This document shows positions 7,814 to 16,281 of a stretch of DNA of 64,000 nt, in pieces. The translations under genes were made by a program, and so were the position numbers. Each line of letters opens with the position of its first letter. Position 1 is the first letter of the stretch. Where the stretch lies: NCBI RefSeq assembly GCF_017592555.1, contig NZ_JAGFNS010000021.1:25154-89153 (forward strand), read 5' to 3'. The notes under the pieces are model-generated. The model was not told where the DNA came from, did not search any database, and saw nothing but the letters and a program-made list of their open reading frames with translations. Source of the stretch: Actinoplanes flavus. GTDB lineage: Bacteria > Actinomycetota > Actinomycetes > Mycobacteriales > Micromonosporaceae.

Positions 7814-9447
7814 CTAGTGGCGGAACTCGCTGACGATGGCGGTCAGGTCGTCGGAGAGGCGGGTCAGGTCGATGGCGGCCTGCTGGGTGGAGTTGGCGCC
7901 GTCGGCGGTGGCGGTGGCGACCTGGGCGACGTGGGAGACGGTGCCGGCCAGGCCGCCGGTGTTCGTCGCGACGTCGGACACCGACCGGCTCATCTCCGCG
8001 GTGGTGGCGGTCTGCTCCTCCACGGCCGAGGCGATCGTGGTGGTGTAGTCGCTGATCTGCTGGATGACCTGGGTGATCTCGCTGATCGCCTCGGTGGCCG
8101 TGCCGCTGGAGGACTGGATCGCCGCGATCCGGGTGGTGATCTCCTCGGTGGCCTTCGCGGTCTGCTGTGCCAGGTCCTTGACCTCGCCGGCCACGACCGC
8201 GAAGCCCTTGCCGAGCTCGCCCGCCCGGGCGGCCTCGATGGTGGCGTTCAGGGCCAGCAGGTTGGTCTGCTCGGCGATCACGGTGATCAGCTTGACCACG
8301 TCACCGATCTCGGCGCTGGCCGTGCCCAGCTCGGTAACCTGCGCGGTGGTGCGCTCGGCGACGCTCATGGCCCGGTTCGCGACCTGGGCGGCCTGCCCGG
8401 CGCTGTTGGCGATCTCGGCGATCGACGCGCTCATCTCTTCCGCGCCCGCCGCGATCGTCTGTACCCCGGAGTTGACGTCCTCGGTGCCCTGCGAGGCCGC
8501 ACCGGCCTGCGCGGCGGCGTCGGTGGCGCCGGTCTGCAACTCGGCGCTGACCGCGGAGAGGGTCTTCGAAGCGCTGGCCAGCGTGACCGCGGACCCGCCG
8601 ATGGTGGTGATGGTCCGGCGCAGGTGGTCTACCGCGGTGTCCAGCGCGCGGGCCATCCGTCCCGGCTCATCGAGAGAGGTCAGCCCCGCGGTCTGGGTCA
8701 GATCGCCGGTGGCGAGGCTGTCGCAGACCGCCTGAACCTTGCGCAACGACCGGACGATGCCGCGGGCGATGAGCACACCCAGGCCGAGAGCGACGGTCAG
8801 TCCGACCACGAGCAGGATGATCGAGATCGTGCGGTTCGATTCGTACGAGTCACGGGCCGCGGTGGGATTGGCCTCGGCGTCGGCGTTCTCGGCAGCGGTC
8901 ATGGCGGTGATGTCCTGCGCCATCTCCTTCGCCAGCGGCACGATCTCCGCTTCGCGGATCTTCTGCCAGGTGACGAGGTCGTTGCGGTCGCTGGCCGGAA
9001 TGAGCTGGTCCTCGACGACCGTCACGTATTGCTGAAAGTCAGCTTCCAGTTCGTCGATGGCTTCGACGGCGGTGGCCGGGTGGCTGGCTCGGTAGGCGGC
9101 GAATGCGGCTGCCGTCGCCTCCTGGTCGGCGGTGAACGCCTTCTGGTAGGCGGTCTTGTCGGTCTTGTCCCGCAGGGCGGCGTGGCTGGTCGCGTCAAGG
9201 CGGCTCTTCAGGAAGCCGGACTGGAGATCGCCCAATGCCTCGATGCTGGCGACGTTGCTGCGGTAGAGCGTGTCGGCGTGTCCGCTGCTCTCCCGCAGCC
9301 CCTGCCAAGCCAGAACGCTGATGGTCAACGCGACCAGGGACGACACCGACACCGCGCTCAGGATTTGGTGTTGACGCTGAGATCGCGGAACGAGCGCCGT
9401 CGCGTGGGGGTGACGGACACTGTCTGAACGCTTCCTACCGCAACCAC
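7814..9447 (-). CDS. Methyl-accepting chemotaxis protein with apparent N-terminal frameshift
   Basis: Membrane chemoreceptor that would signal to CheA/CheW. From the N-terminus: TM1 (ILSAVSVSSLVALTISVLAW), a four-helix-bundle sensor of about 150 residues, TM2 (ISIILLVVGLTVALGLGVLI), a HAMP linker, and the long cytoplasmic coiled coil with the conserved hairpin tip (VIAEQTNLLALNATIEAARAGE). It ends SDDLTAIVSEFRH. The start I choose is GTG 9447, 7 nt after AGGG; that frame gives RRSFRDLSVNTK, a normal lead-in to TM1, but hits a stop within a few codons. One extra A in the AAA run at 9364-9366 would join it to the TM1 frame. The uninterrupted frame has implausible basic sequence upstream of TM1. 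Either a true mutation or a sequencing error. Confidence 0.85.
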
Positions 9448-9643
9448 GTGATTTCCCTCTTCCGTCAACACCTCCGGGAACACGTATCGCCCGAAGCGCC
9501 ACAACCGGCAGTTTGCCGCCGACACGCACGACAGTTCGGTGTCGGACTCCCTGCCCTTTAGTGGGCGAGCACCGAATGTGCCGAAGGGCCCGAACCGGCC
9601 ATCCGAATTTTTCCGATGGGAAACGCATCCCCTCGGGGCGCGA

Positions 9644-9681
9644 AGTCAGCGGGCCCGACACGAGTGTCGGGCCCGCTGACT
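9644..9681. terminator. Strong 18-bp hairpin, probable terminator of the MFS operon
   Basis: A perfect 18-bp inverted repeat (arm agtcagcgggcccgacac) with a 2-nt loop at 9662-9663. It lies about 80 bp downstream of the MFS exporter stop (9761, minus strand) and upstream of the chemoreceptor start. There is no T-tract, which is usual for actinomycete terminators. Its position suggests it insulates the chemoreceptor from the MarR-controlled operon. Confidence 0.7.
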
Positions 9682-9760
9682 GGTGGCACAGATGATTCTC
9701 AGGCGACGATGAGCCGGGTACGGCCTGACACCCGAGTGGTCACCGTGCGTGGCGCGGACA

Positions 9761-11206
9761 TCAATCGGTCGTGGCCATTCGGCTCTGCTGCCGCCTGGGC
9801 AGCAGCAGACTGACCACGACGATCGCCACGGCGACGGCGGCCGCCAGTTCGAACACCAATTCGTATCCCGAGGCCAGCGCCTCCGCCGAGGAGCTCGCGC
9901 CCTTCGGCGCGGCGGCCCGGGCAGCGGCCGCGGTGGCGTAGACGGCCAGGGCTATCGAGCCTCCGGCCTGGCTGGCGGTGTTGGCCAAGCCTCCGGCGAT
10001 GCCGGCGTCACCCGGTGGGACGTCGGCGGTCGCCGAGGCCATGAGCGTCGGGAAGACCAGGCCGATGCCCATCGCGACGAGCAACGTGGGCCCGAGCACG
10101 CTGGCGACATAGTGACTGCCAGTGCCGGCTTGCGAGAGCCAGCCGAAGCCGACCACGAAGCATGCGCAGCCGGCCAGGATGAGCGAGCGGACACCGGTAC
10201 GGGGGAGCCAGCCGACGCCGAACCGGGCGACTACGACGAACATGATCGCGGCGGGGGTTTGCCCGAGCCCGGTCTCGAGGGCGCTGTACTGGAGCACGTT
10301 CTGCATCAACAGGGACGAGAAGAACCACATCGCGATGGCGATGCCACCGAACAGCAGCAGCATCGCGTTGCTGACCGCCACGCCACGGTTCGTCAACAGC
10401 CGCAACGGTATGGTCGGCGCCGTCGCGAACCGCTTCTCCACCAGCAGGAACACCGCCAGCAGGAGCACACCGCCCAGAATCGGGACGAGCACCCCCGCAG
10501 ATCCCCACGCATGGTCGGCGGTCTGCATGACGCCATAGATCACCGACGCCAGGCCGGCCGTGCCGGTCACCGCGCCGAGTAGGTCCATCGACTCCCGACG
10601 GCCGCCCTGCGCCGCGGTCAGCGACCTCATCGCCACCGCGACCAGCACCACCCCGATCGGCACATTGATCAGGAAAACCCAGCGCCAGGAGAGCCCCGTG
10701 GTCAGCACACCACCAGCGACCGCGCCGACCATGCCCCCGATGCCGCCCGAAGCGGACCACGCGCCGAACGCCCGAACCCGCTCCGGCCCTTCGGGGAAGC
10801 AGGTGTTGATCACGGCGAGTGTGGCCGGGGCCAGCATCGCGCCGCCCAGACCTTGCGCGGCGCGGGCGCCGACCAGAATCTCCGGCGTGGACGCCAGGCC
10901 GGCAGCCAGGCTCGCCAGGGAGAACAGGCCGAGCCCGGCGACCATCATGCGGCGGTGGCCGAACAGGTCCGCCGCGCGGCCGCCCAGCAGCATGAACCCG
11001 GCGAACGCCAGCACGTAACCGTTGACCACCCAGGCCAGCCCGGTGTCGGTGAATCCGAGATCGTGCTGCACCGACGGCAGCGCGACGTTCACGATCGACA
11101 CGTCCAGGATGACCATGAACTGGCAAGCGCACGTCAGCGCGAGGACCAGCCAGGCCGGGCCGGAGTACGGCTTGACCGACTGGATTTCGGTACGGGTATC
11201 CGTCAT
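9761..11206 (-). CDS. MFS drug exporter, EmrB/QacA (DHA2, 14-TM) family
   Basis: 481 residues from ATG 11206, which has AGGAGG 6 nt upstream; a GTG at 11227 is an in-frame alternative without a site. Near the N-terminus the family motif LDVSIVNVALPSVQHDLGF is intact, followed by LGGRAADLFGHRRMMVAG (loop 2-3 motif A) and the motif C-like WVFLINVPIGV. About 14 hydrophobic segments are visible. It probably exports drugs or endogenous toxic compounds using the proton gradient. The gene is 24 nt downstream of the flavodoxin-fold quinone reductase in one operon, and both lie divergent from a MarR gene with clear operators, so it is likely induced by a MarR ligand such as a quinone or phenolic compound. 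Confidence 0.9.
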   Translation of the reverse strand: MTDTRTEIQSVKPYSGPAWLVLALTCACQFMVILDVSIVNVALPSVQHDLGFTDTGLAWVVNGYVLAFAGFMLLGGRAADLFGHRRMMVAGLGLFSLASLAAGLASTPEILVGARAAQGLGGAMLAPATLAVINTCFPEGPERVRAFGAWSASGGIGGMVGAVAGGVLTTGLSWRWVFLINVPIGVVLVAVAMRSLTAAQGGRRESMDLLGAVTGTAGLASVIYGVMQTADHAWGSAGVLVPILGGVLLLAVFLLVEKRFATAPTIPLRLLTNRGVAVSNAMLLLFGGIAIAMWFFSSLLMQNVLQYSALETGLGQTPAAIMFVVVARFGVGWLPRTGVRSLILAGCACFVVGFGWLSQAGTGSHYVASVLGPTLLVAMGIGLVFPTLMASATADVPPGDAGIAGGLANTASQAGGSIALAVYATAAAARAAAPKGASSSAEALASGYELVFELAAAVAVAIVVVSLLLPRRQQSRMATTD

Positions 11207-11230
11207 GGATTCCTCCTCTTCAGCCACGAC

Positions 11231-11857
11231 TCAGGCGGTCGGGGACACGCCCGCGGCGAGGGGGGCGCCCTTGAGCCGGACAGCGAATTGAGCCAGTCGC
11301 CGGCCCTGGTAACGAGCGGCCTCCAGGGCCGCGGCGTCGGCGCCCTCGCCACCGGTCGCGACCGTGCCGTACGGGTTCCCGCCCGCCGCGTACACCGTCG
11401 TGTCCGTGAAGCCGGGCGGGATGATCACCGCACCCCAGTGGTAGAAGACGTTGCTCAGCGCCAGGATCGTGGCCTCGCTCCCGCCGTGCCGGTTGTAGGC
11501 GGAGGTGAAGGCGGTCGCCGGCTTGTCGGCCAGCACTCCGTCGCGCCACAGGCCGCCGGCCTGGTCGATGAACTGCTTGAGCTGCGCAGCCGGCGTGCCG
11601 AACCGGGTGGGTGTGCCGAATGCGTACGCGTCCGCCCAGGCCAGGTCCTCGAGTTCGGCCACGGGAATCGACGCGGTCGCATCGGCGTGACGGCGCCACA
11701 TCGGGTTCTGGTCAATGGCGTCGTCGCGGGCGAGCTCGGCGGCCCGGCGCAGGCGGACTTCGGCCCCGGCCGAGGTGGCGCCCTCGACGATGGCCTGCGC
11801 GAGGGCGTGCACCGTGCCCGTCGAGCTGTAGTAGATGACTGCGACCTTCACCGGCAT
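11231..11857 (-). CDS. NAD(P)H:quinone oxidoreductase, WrbA/flavodoxin-fold
   Basis: 208 residues. FMN phosphate loop YYSSTGTVHALAQAI at the N-terminus, then AFGTPTRFGTPAAQLKQFID and GGSEATILALSNVFYHWG, the WrbA-family loops around the isoalloxazine ring. Two-electron reduction of quinones is the known role and prevents redox cycling. The ATG has AAGGAG upstream. It is the first gene of the operon with the DHA2 exporter and is divergent from the MarR gene, an arrangement typical of MarR-controlled electrophile or quinone resistance. Confidence 0.88.
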   Translation of the reverse strand: MPVKVAVIYYSSTGTVHALAQAIVEGATSAGAEVRLRRAAELARDDAIDQNPMWRRHADATASIPVAELEDLAWADAYAFGTPTRFGTPAAQLKQFIDQAGGLWRDGVLADKPATAFTSAYNRHGGSEATILALSNVFYHWGAVIIPPGFTDTTVYAAGGNPYGTVATGGEGADAAALEAARYQGRRLAQFAVRLKGAPLAAGVSPTA

Positions 11858-11885
11858 GTCGGCTCCTTGACGTGTGTAGCATTAG

Positions 11886-11926
11886 TTACGCGCGTAATAG
11901 TTACGCAAATAATCTTATGCGCGTAA
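11886..11926. promoter_or_regulatory. Tandem MarR operator palindromes
   Basis: In the 95-bp divergent region between the quinone reductase and MarR. TTACGCGCGTAA (11886-11897) is a perfect 12-bp palindrome; TTATGCGCGTAA (11915-11926) differs by one base, and a partial copy TTACGCAAATAA lies between them at 11901-11912. The AT-rich flanks stand out against the high-GC background. Spacing of 29 bp places the two good sites on nearly the same side-to-side register as the two divergent promoters. MarR binding is inferred from symmetry and context. Confidence 0.75.
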
Positions 11927-11952
11927 TGAATGATGCTGTCAAGGAGGGTTTG

Positions 11953-12393
11953 ATGAATCTCGAGTACGCCGACGCCCTCAACCAGGCGATTCGCCTGCTC
12001 AGCCTGCGTCACCGCGCTCGGGCGGCACAGCTGCTCGCCCCGCTCGGCCTGCATGTCGGTCAGGAGGCTCTGCTACTGGAACTCGACCGGACCGGCCCTC
12101 GCATCCAGGCACAGCTCAGCGAGGCGCTCGGCTGCGAACCACCCAGCGTGACGCTGATGACCCGAAAACTGGAGACCTCCGGGCACATCGAGCGCACACC
12201 CGACCCGACCGACAAGCGCGCCACCGTCGTCGCACTCACCGACAGCGGCAAGGCGGTGGCCGAGCAGATCCGGCAGCTCTGGGTCACCCTCGCGGAGGAG
12301 ACGGTACGGGACCTGCCCGCCGAGATGCTGGAGCAACTGCCCGGCATCCTGCACACCATGTCCACCAACGTCAACGGCAAGCCGCCCGCTTGA
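11953..12393 (+). CDS. MarR family transcriptional regulator
   Basis: 146 residues from ATG 11953, preceded by AAGGAGGG 4 nt upstream; the frame is open to 11872 but that stretch covers the operators. A winged helix-turn-helix is visible: LLLELDRTGPRIQAQLSEAL, then PSVTLMTRKLETSGHIER (recognition helix) and the wing DPTDKRATVVALT. No conserved cysteine sensor is obvious near the N-terminus. It probably binds the two palindromes just upstream to repress itself and the divergent quinone-reductase/exporter operon. Confidence 0.92.
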   Translation: MNLEYADALNQAIRLLSLRHRARAAQLLAPLGLHVGQEALLLELDRTGPRIQAQLSEALGCEPPSVTLMTRKLETSGHIERTPDPTDKRATVVALTDSGKAVAEQIRQLWVTLAEETVRDLPAEMLEQLPGILHTMSTNVNGKPPA

Positions 12394-12710
12394 CCCATGC
12401 CGGCCTGTTGACGCCATGGACCTGACGGCGGTGACTTGAATGCTCCGGCATCGATCGCTAGTGTTGCCGCGTGCCCCGGATGGGCCGACACGATGGAGGC
12501 AGCAACTTCAGCCACCGCTGAGCAATGGCGCGTCACCCGCGCCGCTCGCCGGTCGGGCCTATCCGGAATCCTCTTCCTCTTCCACTTCTGCCCGGTGTGG
12601 GCCGGTCTTGCATGTGCCGCGACAGCGGATCCTCTGCGACCCACACCAGCGCGAGTGTTCTCCGGTGCCCGTTGCTGCTTCCGTCGCCACTCCGACGACG
12701 AGAAGGATCC
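12394..12710 (+). other. Intergenic region upstream of hydrolase
   Basis: 317 bp between marR and the hydrolase gene. A frame is open through most of it in continuity with the hydrolase, but it reads as Arg/Pro/Ser-rich shadow sequence and the real start with AGAAGG is at its end. A TTGACG at about 12409 could be a -35 element but no good -10 follows. I see no gene here. Confidence 0.4.
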
Positions 12711-13553
12711 ATGACTACCGACACAACCCGGACATCCACTACCGCAGGTCAGACCGCTGAGGTCGACACCACGACGGCACGGCGCGATCACGCCGAGGGC
12801 GCCCCCGACATCACCTGCTACCCAGCTCATGAGCGTTTCTCCGGCCCGCGACCGGCGGTGCTCGTGCTACCAGGCGGCGGATACCGCTTCCACACCGAGC
12901 ACGAGGGTGAAGGCTATGCCCGCTGGTTGAGCGGAATCGGATTTCACGCGTTCGTCCTGCGGTACCCGCTGATGACCGACCACCGCTTCCCCGCACCGCT
13001 GGAGTCGGGCCGCGCCGCCCTGGACTGGATCCGCAGCGGCGAACACGGATGGGACGTCGGCGACTGCATCGGCGTCATCGGCTCGAGCGCCGGCGGCCAT
13101 CTCGCCGGCCTGCTGGCGACCGGCACGGTGCTGTCGACGGAACGGCTGGACGCGCCGCCGCCGCGGCCGGACTTCGCGATCCTCGCCTACTCACCAGCGG
13201 ATCTGCACCTCCTGCCGGACGCGCCGGTGCAGTGGATCCTCGACGGGCGGATGGACCTGCGCGAGGAACTCTCACCGGCCAGCAACATCGACGCCGACAC
13301 CTGTCCGACCTTCCTGTGGGCCACCGCCGAGGATCCGCCGGGATTCCCGAACGCCCTCGCGTACGCGAGGGCGTTGTTCGACGCCGGCATTCCCGTGGAG
13401 CTGCACATCTATCCGCGGGGATGGCACGGCCTCGGCTTGGCGAACGGAGTCGCCTACGGCGAGCACGGTGCCATCCACATTCCGCACACCGCCCAATGGG
13501 CCCAGGCCTGCGAGGCGTGGCTCGGCGCGGAAGGGTTCCTCCCGGCCGGCTGA
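12711..13553 (+). CDS. Alpha/beta hydrolase, acetylesterase (BD-FAE-like) family
   Basis: 280 residues from ATG 12711, with AGAAGG upstream. The oxyanion-hole segment VLVLPGGGYRFH replaces the usual HGGG; the nucleophile elbow is GVIGSSAGGHLAG (Ser in GSSAG); the acid is in WATAEDPPGF and the His in YPRGWHGLGLA. All catalytic elements are present. Known relatives deacetylate sugars, xylan or small esters, and a few act as formyl-kynurenine hydrolases. It lies 62 nt upstream of the class III lanthipeptide synthetase on the same strand, but nothing ties it to that pathway. Confidence 0.85.
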   Translation: MTTDTTRTSTTAGQTAEVDTTTARRDHAEGAPDITCYPAHERFSGPRPAVLVLPGGGYRFHTEHEGEGYARWLSGIGFHAFVLRYPLMTDHRFPAPLESGRAALDWIRSGEHGWDVGDCIGVIGSSAGGHLAGLLATGTVLSTERLDAPPPRPDFAILAYSPADLHLLPDAPVQWILDGRMDLREELSPASNIDADTCPTFLWATAEDPPGFPNALAYARALFDAGIPVELHIYPRGWHGLGLANGVAYGEHGAIHIPHTAQWAQACEAWLGAEGFLPAG

Positions 13554-13615
13554 CCACGAGAGGTTGTACGTCATTGACGCGTGGCACCTGCTCCGCATCT
13601 GCTTAGCTACCTGAT

Positions 13616-16165
13616 GTGGATGTCCGTTATGACCGTGCTTGTGACGCGCCGGGGCCGTTCTTCGACATACCCGTAGCGCCGGAACCGAGTGACGGTTACG
13701 CCGCCTTGGCGCCCGCGCCCGAGGGATGGGACTGTCGCGTCCAGGGCGAGTGGCGGCAGCTGACGCCGGCGGGACGCGTGCTGCCGGAGCAGGGCTGGAA
13801 GATCCACGTCTCGGCGACGAGCGGCACGGCGGCAGAGGTGCTGCGGGTGGTGCACGGCCACTGCGTACCGGAGACAGTGGCCTTCAAGCATCTGGTCTCG
13901 CCGGCCGAGCTGTTGCGCCGCAACGGCAAGTACGCACCTCGTGCGGCCAGCGGGAAGTTCGTGACCGTCTACCCGGCCGACGACGACGTGCTGGCCGCGA
14001 CGCTCGATGCTCTCCAGGCGAGGCTGGCGGGCATGCCCGGGGCGTACGTGCTCAGTGACCTGAGGATCGGCGACGGTCCCTTGTACGTACGCTACGGCGG
14101 ATTCCGGCCGATGTGGGTGACCGGTGACGGCCGGCGGGTCGCGGCGATCCGCCGGCCGGACGGCATCCTGGTGCCGGACCCGCGCACCGCGGCGTTCACC
14201 GTCCCCGGCTGGGTGAGCCTGCCCGACGTGCTGGCACCGCATGTGGCGGCACGGGCCGGCGGAGAGAGGCTGCCGTACCGGGTGGTCAAGGCGTTGCATT
14301 TCTCCAACGGCGGCGGGGTGTACCAGGCGTACCGGAACACCGACGGGTCGCCGGTCGTGCTCAAGGAGGGCCGCCCGCATGCCGGCCTGGACGCCCGCGG
14401 CGCCGACGCCGTGCAGCGGCTGCGCCACGAGCACCGGGTGTGGTCCGAGTTGGCCGGTCTGCCCGGGATACCCGAGGTGTACGAGCTGTTCACCGCCTGG
14501 GAACACACCTTCATGGCGATGCGGCACGTGCCCGGCGTACACCTGGGCCGATGGGTGGCGGCGAACTGTCCGCTGCACGCCGACGCCACCGACACCGAAC
14601 TCCGCGCGTACGCGAGGCGAGCCACCGCGCTGGCGGACCGGCTGGCCGCGGTGATCGCCGGCATGCACGAGCGCGGCTGGATCTTCGGTGACCTGCACCC
14701 GCGCAACGTCCTGGTCGGCGAACACGACGAGCCCACGCTGATCGACGCGGAGACGGCGTTTCCGGTCACCGGCGCCGAACACCGGCCCGCGTTGGGCGCA
14801 CCCGGCTTCCGCAGCCCGGCGCACCTGCGCGGGGCCGCCGTCGACGAGTACGCGCTGGCGGCGATCCGGTGGTGGCTGTGGCTGCCGCTGGTCGCGATGG
14901 ACGAACTCGTACCCCCGGTGAGCGACCGGCAGTTGGCCTGGGCGCACCGCCGCTACGGCGTGCCCCGGCCGGCACTCGAGGCGCTGCGGCGCACCCTGCG
15001 GGCCGGGCCACGCCACTATCGCGCCGCGCCCGTCGACGCACCCACCGACCCGGGCCGGCTCCGGGCCGCCCTGGTCCGCGCGCTGTCCGCCAGCGCGACA
15101 CCGCAACGCGCCGATCGGCTGTTCCCCGGTGACGTCGAACAGGCCGGCAGCGACGGACTCGGATTCGGCTACGGCGCCTGCGGGGTCCTCTTCGCGCTGC
15201 GCACCGCGGGCGAACCCGTCCCGCCCCGATACCGTCAGTGGCTGGACTCCCGTCTGCGCGACACCCCGCCGCAGCGGCCGGGATTCTGGACCGGCGCGCA
15301 CGGCGTGGCCTGGACCCTGCATCTGCTCGGGGCACCCGATCGCGCCGAGACCATCCTGTCGCGCATACCCGACCGCGACGTCACCGGCGCCGATCTGGCC
15401 GAGGGGCGTGCCGGGGCCGCACTGGCGCTGCTCGACCTCGGCATCGATCGTGGCGACCGGCGCCTCACCGACCGTGCCGCCGCACTCGCCCGCGACCTCG
15501 ACCCGGCCGGCCTGCCGCCGGGCCTGTTCACCGGCGCCGCCGGCGTCGCGCTCACCTTCCTGCGGCTCTACGACGTCACCGGCGAGACTTGCTGGCTGGC
15601 GCGGGCGCGACAGGCGATGGAGCAGGCGCTGGCCGGGTGCGTCGACACCGGACACGGCCTGGCCGTCCTCGACGGCGGCCGCACGCTGCCCTACCTGTGG
15701 CACGGCAGTGCCGGCATCGCGCTCGTCGCGGCACGGCTGGCGCGCCACCTGCCCGACACGCCCGCCACCGAACGACTGCCGCACCTGCTGCGGGCCTGCG
15801 AGACCGCGTTCACCATCTATCCGGGACTCCTCGCCGGCCGGGCCGGACTGCTCCTCGCCCAGGCCTCCCTCACCGCCGATCCCGCGCTCCGGGCCGCCGT
15901 CGTCGACCGGCACCTGACCGGCTTGCGGTTGCACGCCGTCGGATACGCGGGTGGCGTCGCCTATCCCGGGACCACTCTGCGCCGCCTGTCCATGGACGTG
16001 CACACCGGAACCGCGGGTGTCCTGCTCGCCCTGGCCGGCCCGCACCGCCCGGCGTTACCGCTGTTGACTCCCCTGACCAGCCTCCGGCCGGCACCGGCCG
16101 GACCGTCACAACCAGCACCGGAAGGAGCACCACCATGCAAGACATTCTCGACCTGCAGCAGCTGA
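13616..16165 (+). CDS. Class III lanthipeptide synthetase LanKC
   Basis: 849 residues from GTG 13616. Three parts: an N-terminal phosphoSer/Thr lyase region (about 1-200); a Ser/Thr kinase-like domain (about 220-500) with Gly-rich loop LHFSNGGGVYQAY, Lys in VVLKEG, catalytic loop ERGWIFGDLHPRN and metal-binding LIDAETAF; and a C-terminal LanC-like cyclase (about 510-849) with repeated hairpins FWTGAHGVAW, LFTGAAGVAL and LWHGSAGIAL. The cyclase lacks the Cys-Cys-His zinc ligands, which separates class III from class II and IV. It would phosphorylate, dehydrate and cyclise the adjacent precursor to (methyl)lanthionine or labionin rings. The 3' end overlaps the precursor gene by 31 nt. No dedicated peptide exporter or protease is adjacent. 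Confidence 0.92.
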   Translation: MDVRYDRACDAPGPFFDIPVAPEPSDGYAALAPAPEGWDCRVQGEWRQLTPAGRVLPEQGWKIHVSATSGTAAEVLRVVHGHCVPETVAFKHLVSPAELLRRNGKYAPRAASGKFVTVYPADDDVLAATLDALQARLAGMPGAYVLSDLRIGDGPLYVRYGGFRPMWVTGDGRRVAAIRRPDGILVPDPRTAAFTVPGWVSLPDVLAPHVAARAGGERLPYRVVKALHFSNGGGVYQAYRNTDGSPVVLKEGRPHAGLDARGADAVQRLRHEHRVWSELAGLPGIPEVYELFTAWEHTFMAMRHVPGVHLGRWVAANCPLHADATDTELRAYARRATALADRLAAVIAGMHERGWIFGDLHPRNVLVGEHDEPTLIDAETAFPVTGAEHRPALGAPGFRSPAHLRGAAVDEYALAAIRWWLWLPLVAMDELVPPVSDRQLAWAHRRYGVPRPALEALRRTLRAGPRHYRAAPVDAPTDPGRLRAALVRALSASATPQRADRLFPGDVEQAGSDGLGFGYGACGVLFALRTAGEPVPPRYRQWLDSRLRDTPPQRPGFWTGAHGVAWTLHLLGAPDRAETILSRIPDRDVTGADLAEGRAGAALALLDLGIDRGDRRLTDRAAALARDLDPAGLPPGLFTGAAGVALTFLRLYDVTGETCWLARARQAMEQALAGCVDTGHGLAVLDGGRTLPYLWHGSAGIALVAARLARHLPDTPATERLPHLLRACETAFTIYPGLLAGRAGLLLAQASLTADPALRAAVVDRHLTGLRLHAVGYAGGVAYPGTTLRRLSMDVHTGTAGVLLALAGPHRPALPLLTPLTSLRPAPAGPSQPAPEGAPPCKTFSTCSS

Positions 16166-16248
16166 CCGCCGAGGACCAGGAGGACGAACAGCACCTCGAC
16201 GAGGCCGCCGCCTCCACCGACAGCAGCCTCAGCCTCCTGGTCTGCTGA
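16135..16248 (+). CDS. Class III lanthipeptide precursor peptide (SapB/AmfS-like)
   Basis: 37 residues, too short for routine gene calls. ATG 16135 is preceded by GAAGGAG. The leader starts MQDILDLQQLTAED, matching the hydrophobic LxLQ-type helix that class III kinases bind, followed by an acidic stretch. The core ends STDSSLSLLVC: Ser-x2-Ser-x3-Cys is exactly the labionin/lanthionine ring pattern, and SLLVC recalls AmfS while SSLS recalls SapB. There is one ring motif where SapB and AmfS have two. The gene overlaps the end of its synthetase in another frame, so translation is coupled. Product is likely a short morphogen-like or antimicrobial peptide, or the acceptor of a polyketide acyl group (speculative). 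Confidence 0.85.
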   Translation: MQDILDLQQLTAEDQEDEQHLDEAAASTDSSLSLLVC

Positions 16249-16281
16249 TGGCGGACCACCGCCCGGCCCGCGCCACCGGTG

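Noticed and set aside
7568..9427. 619-codon plus-strand open frame
   Set aside because: Shadow of the chemoreceptor gene; no family pattern and no ribosome binding site.
16250..16263. Short hairpin (ggcgg-acca-ccgcc) between the precursor gene and the thioesterase-oxidase gene
   Set aside because: Only a 5-bp stem; such hairpins arise often by chance in DNA of this composition, so I do not call it a terminator.
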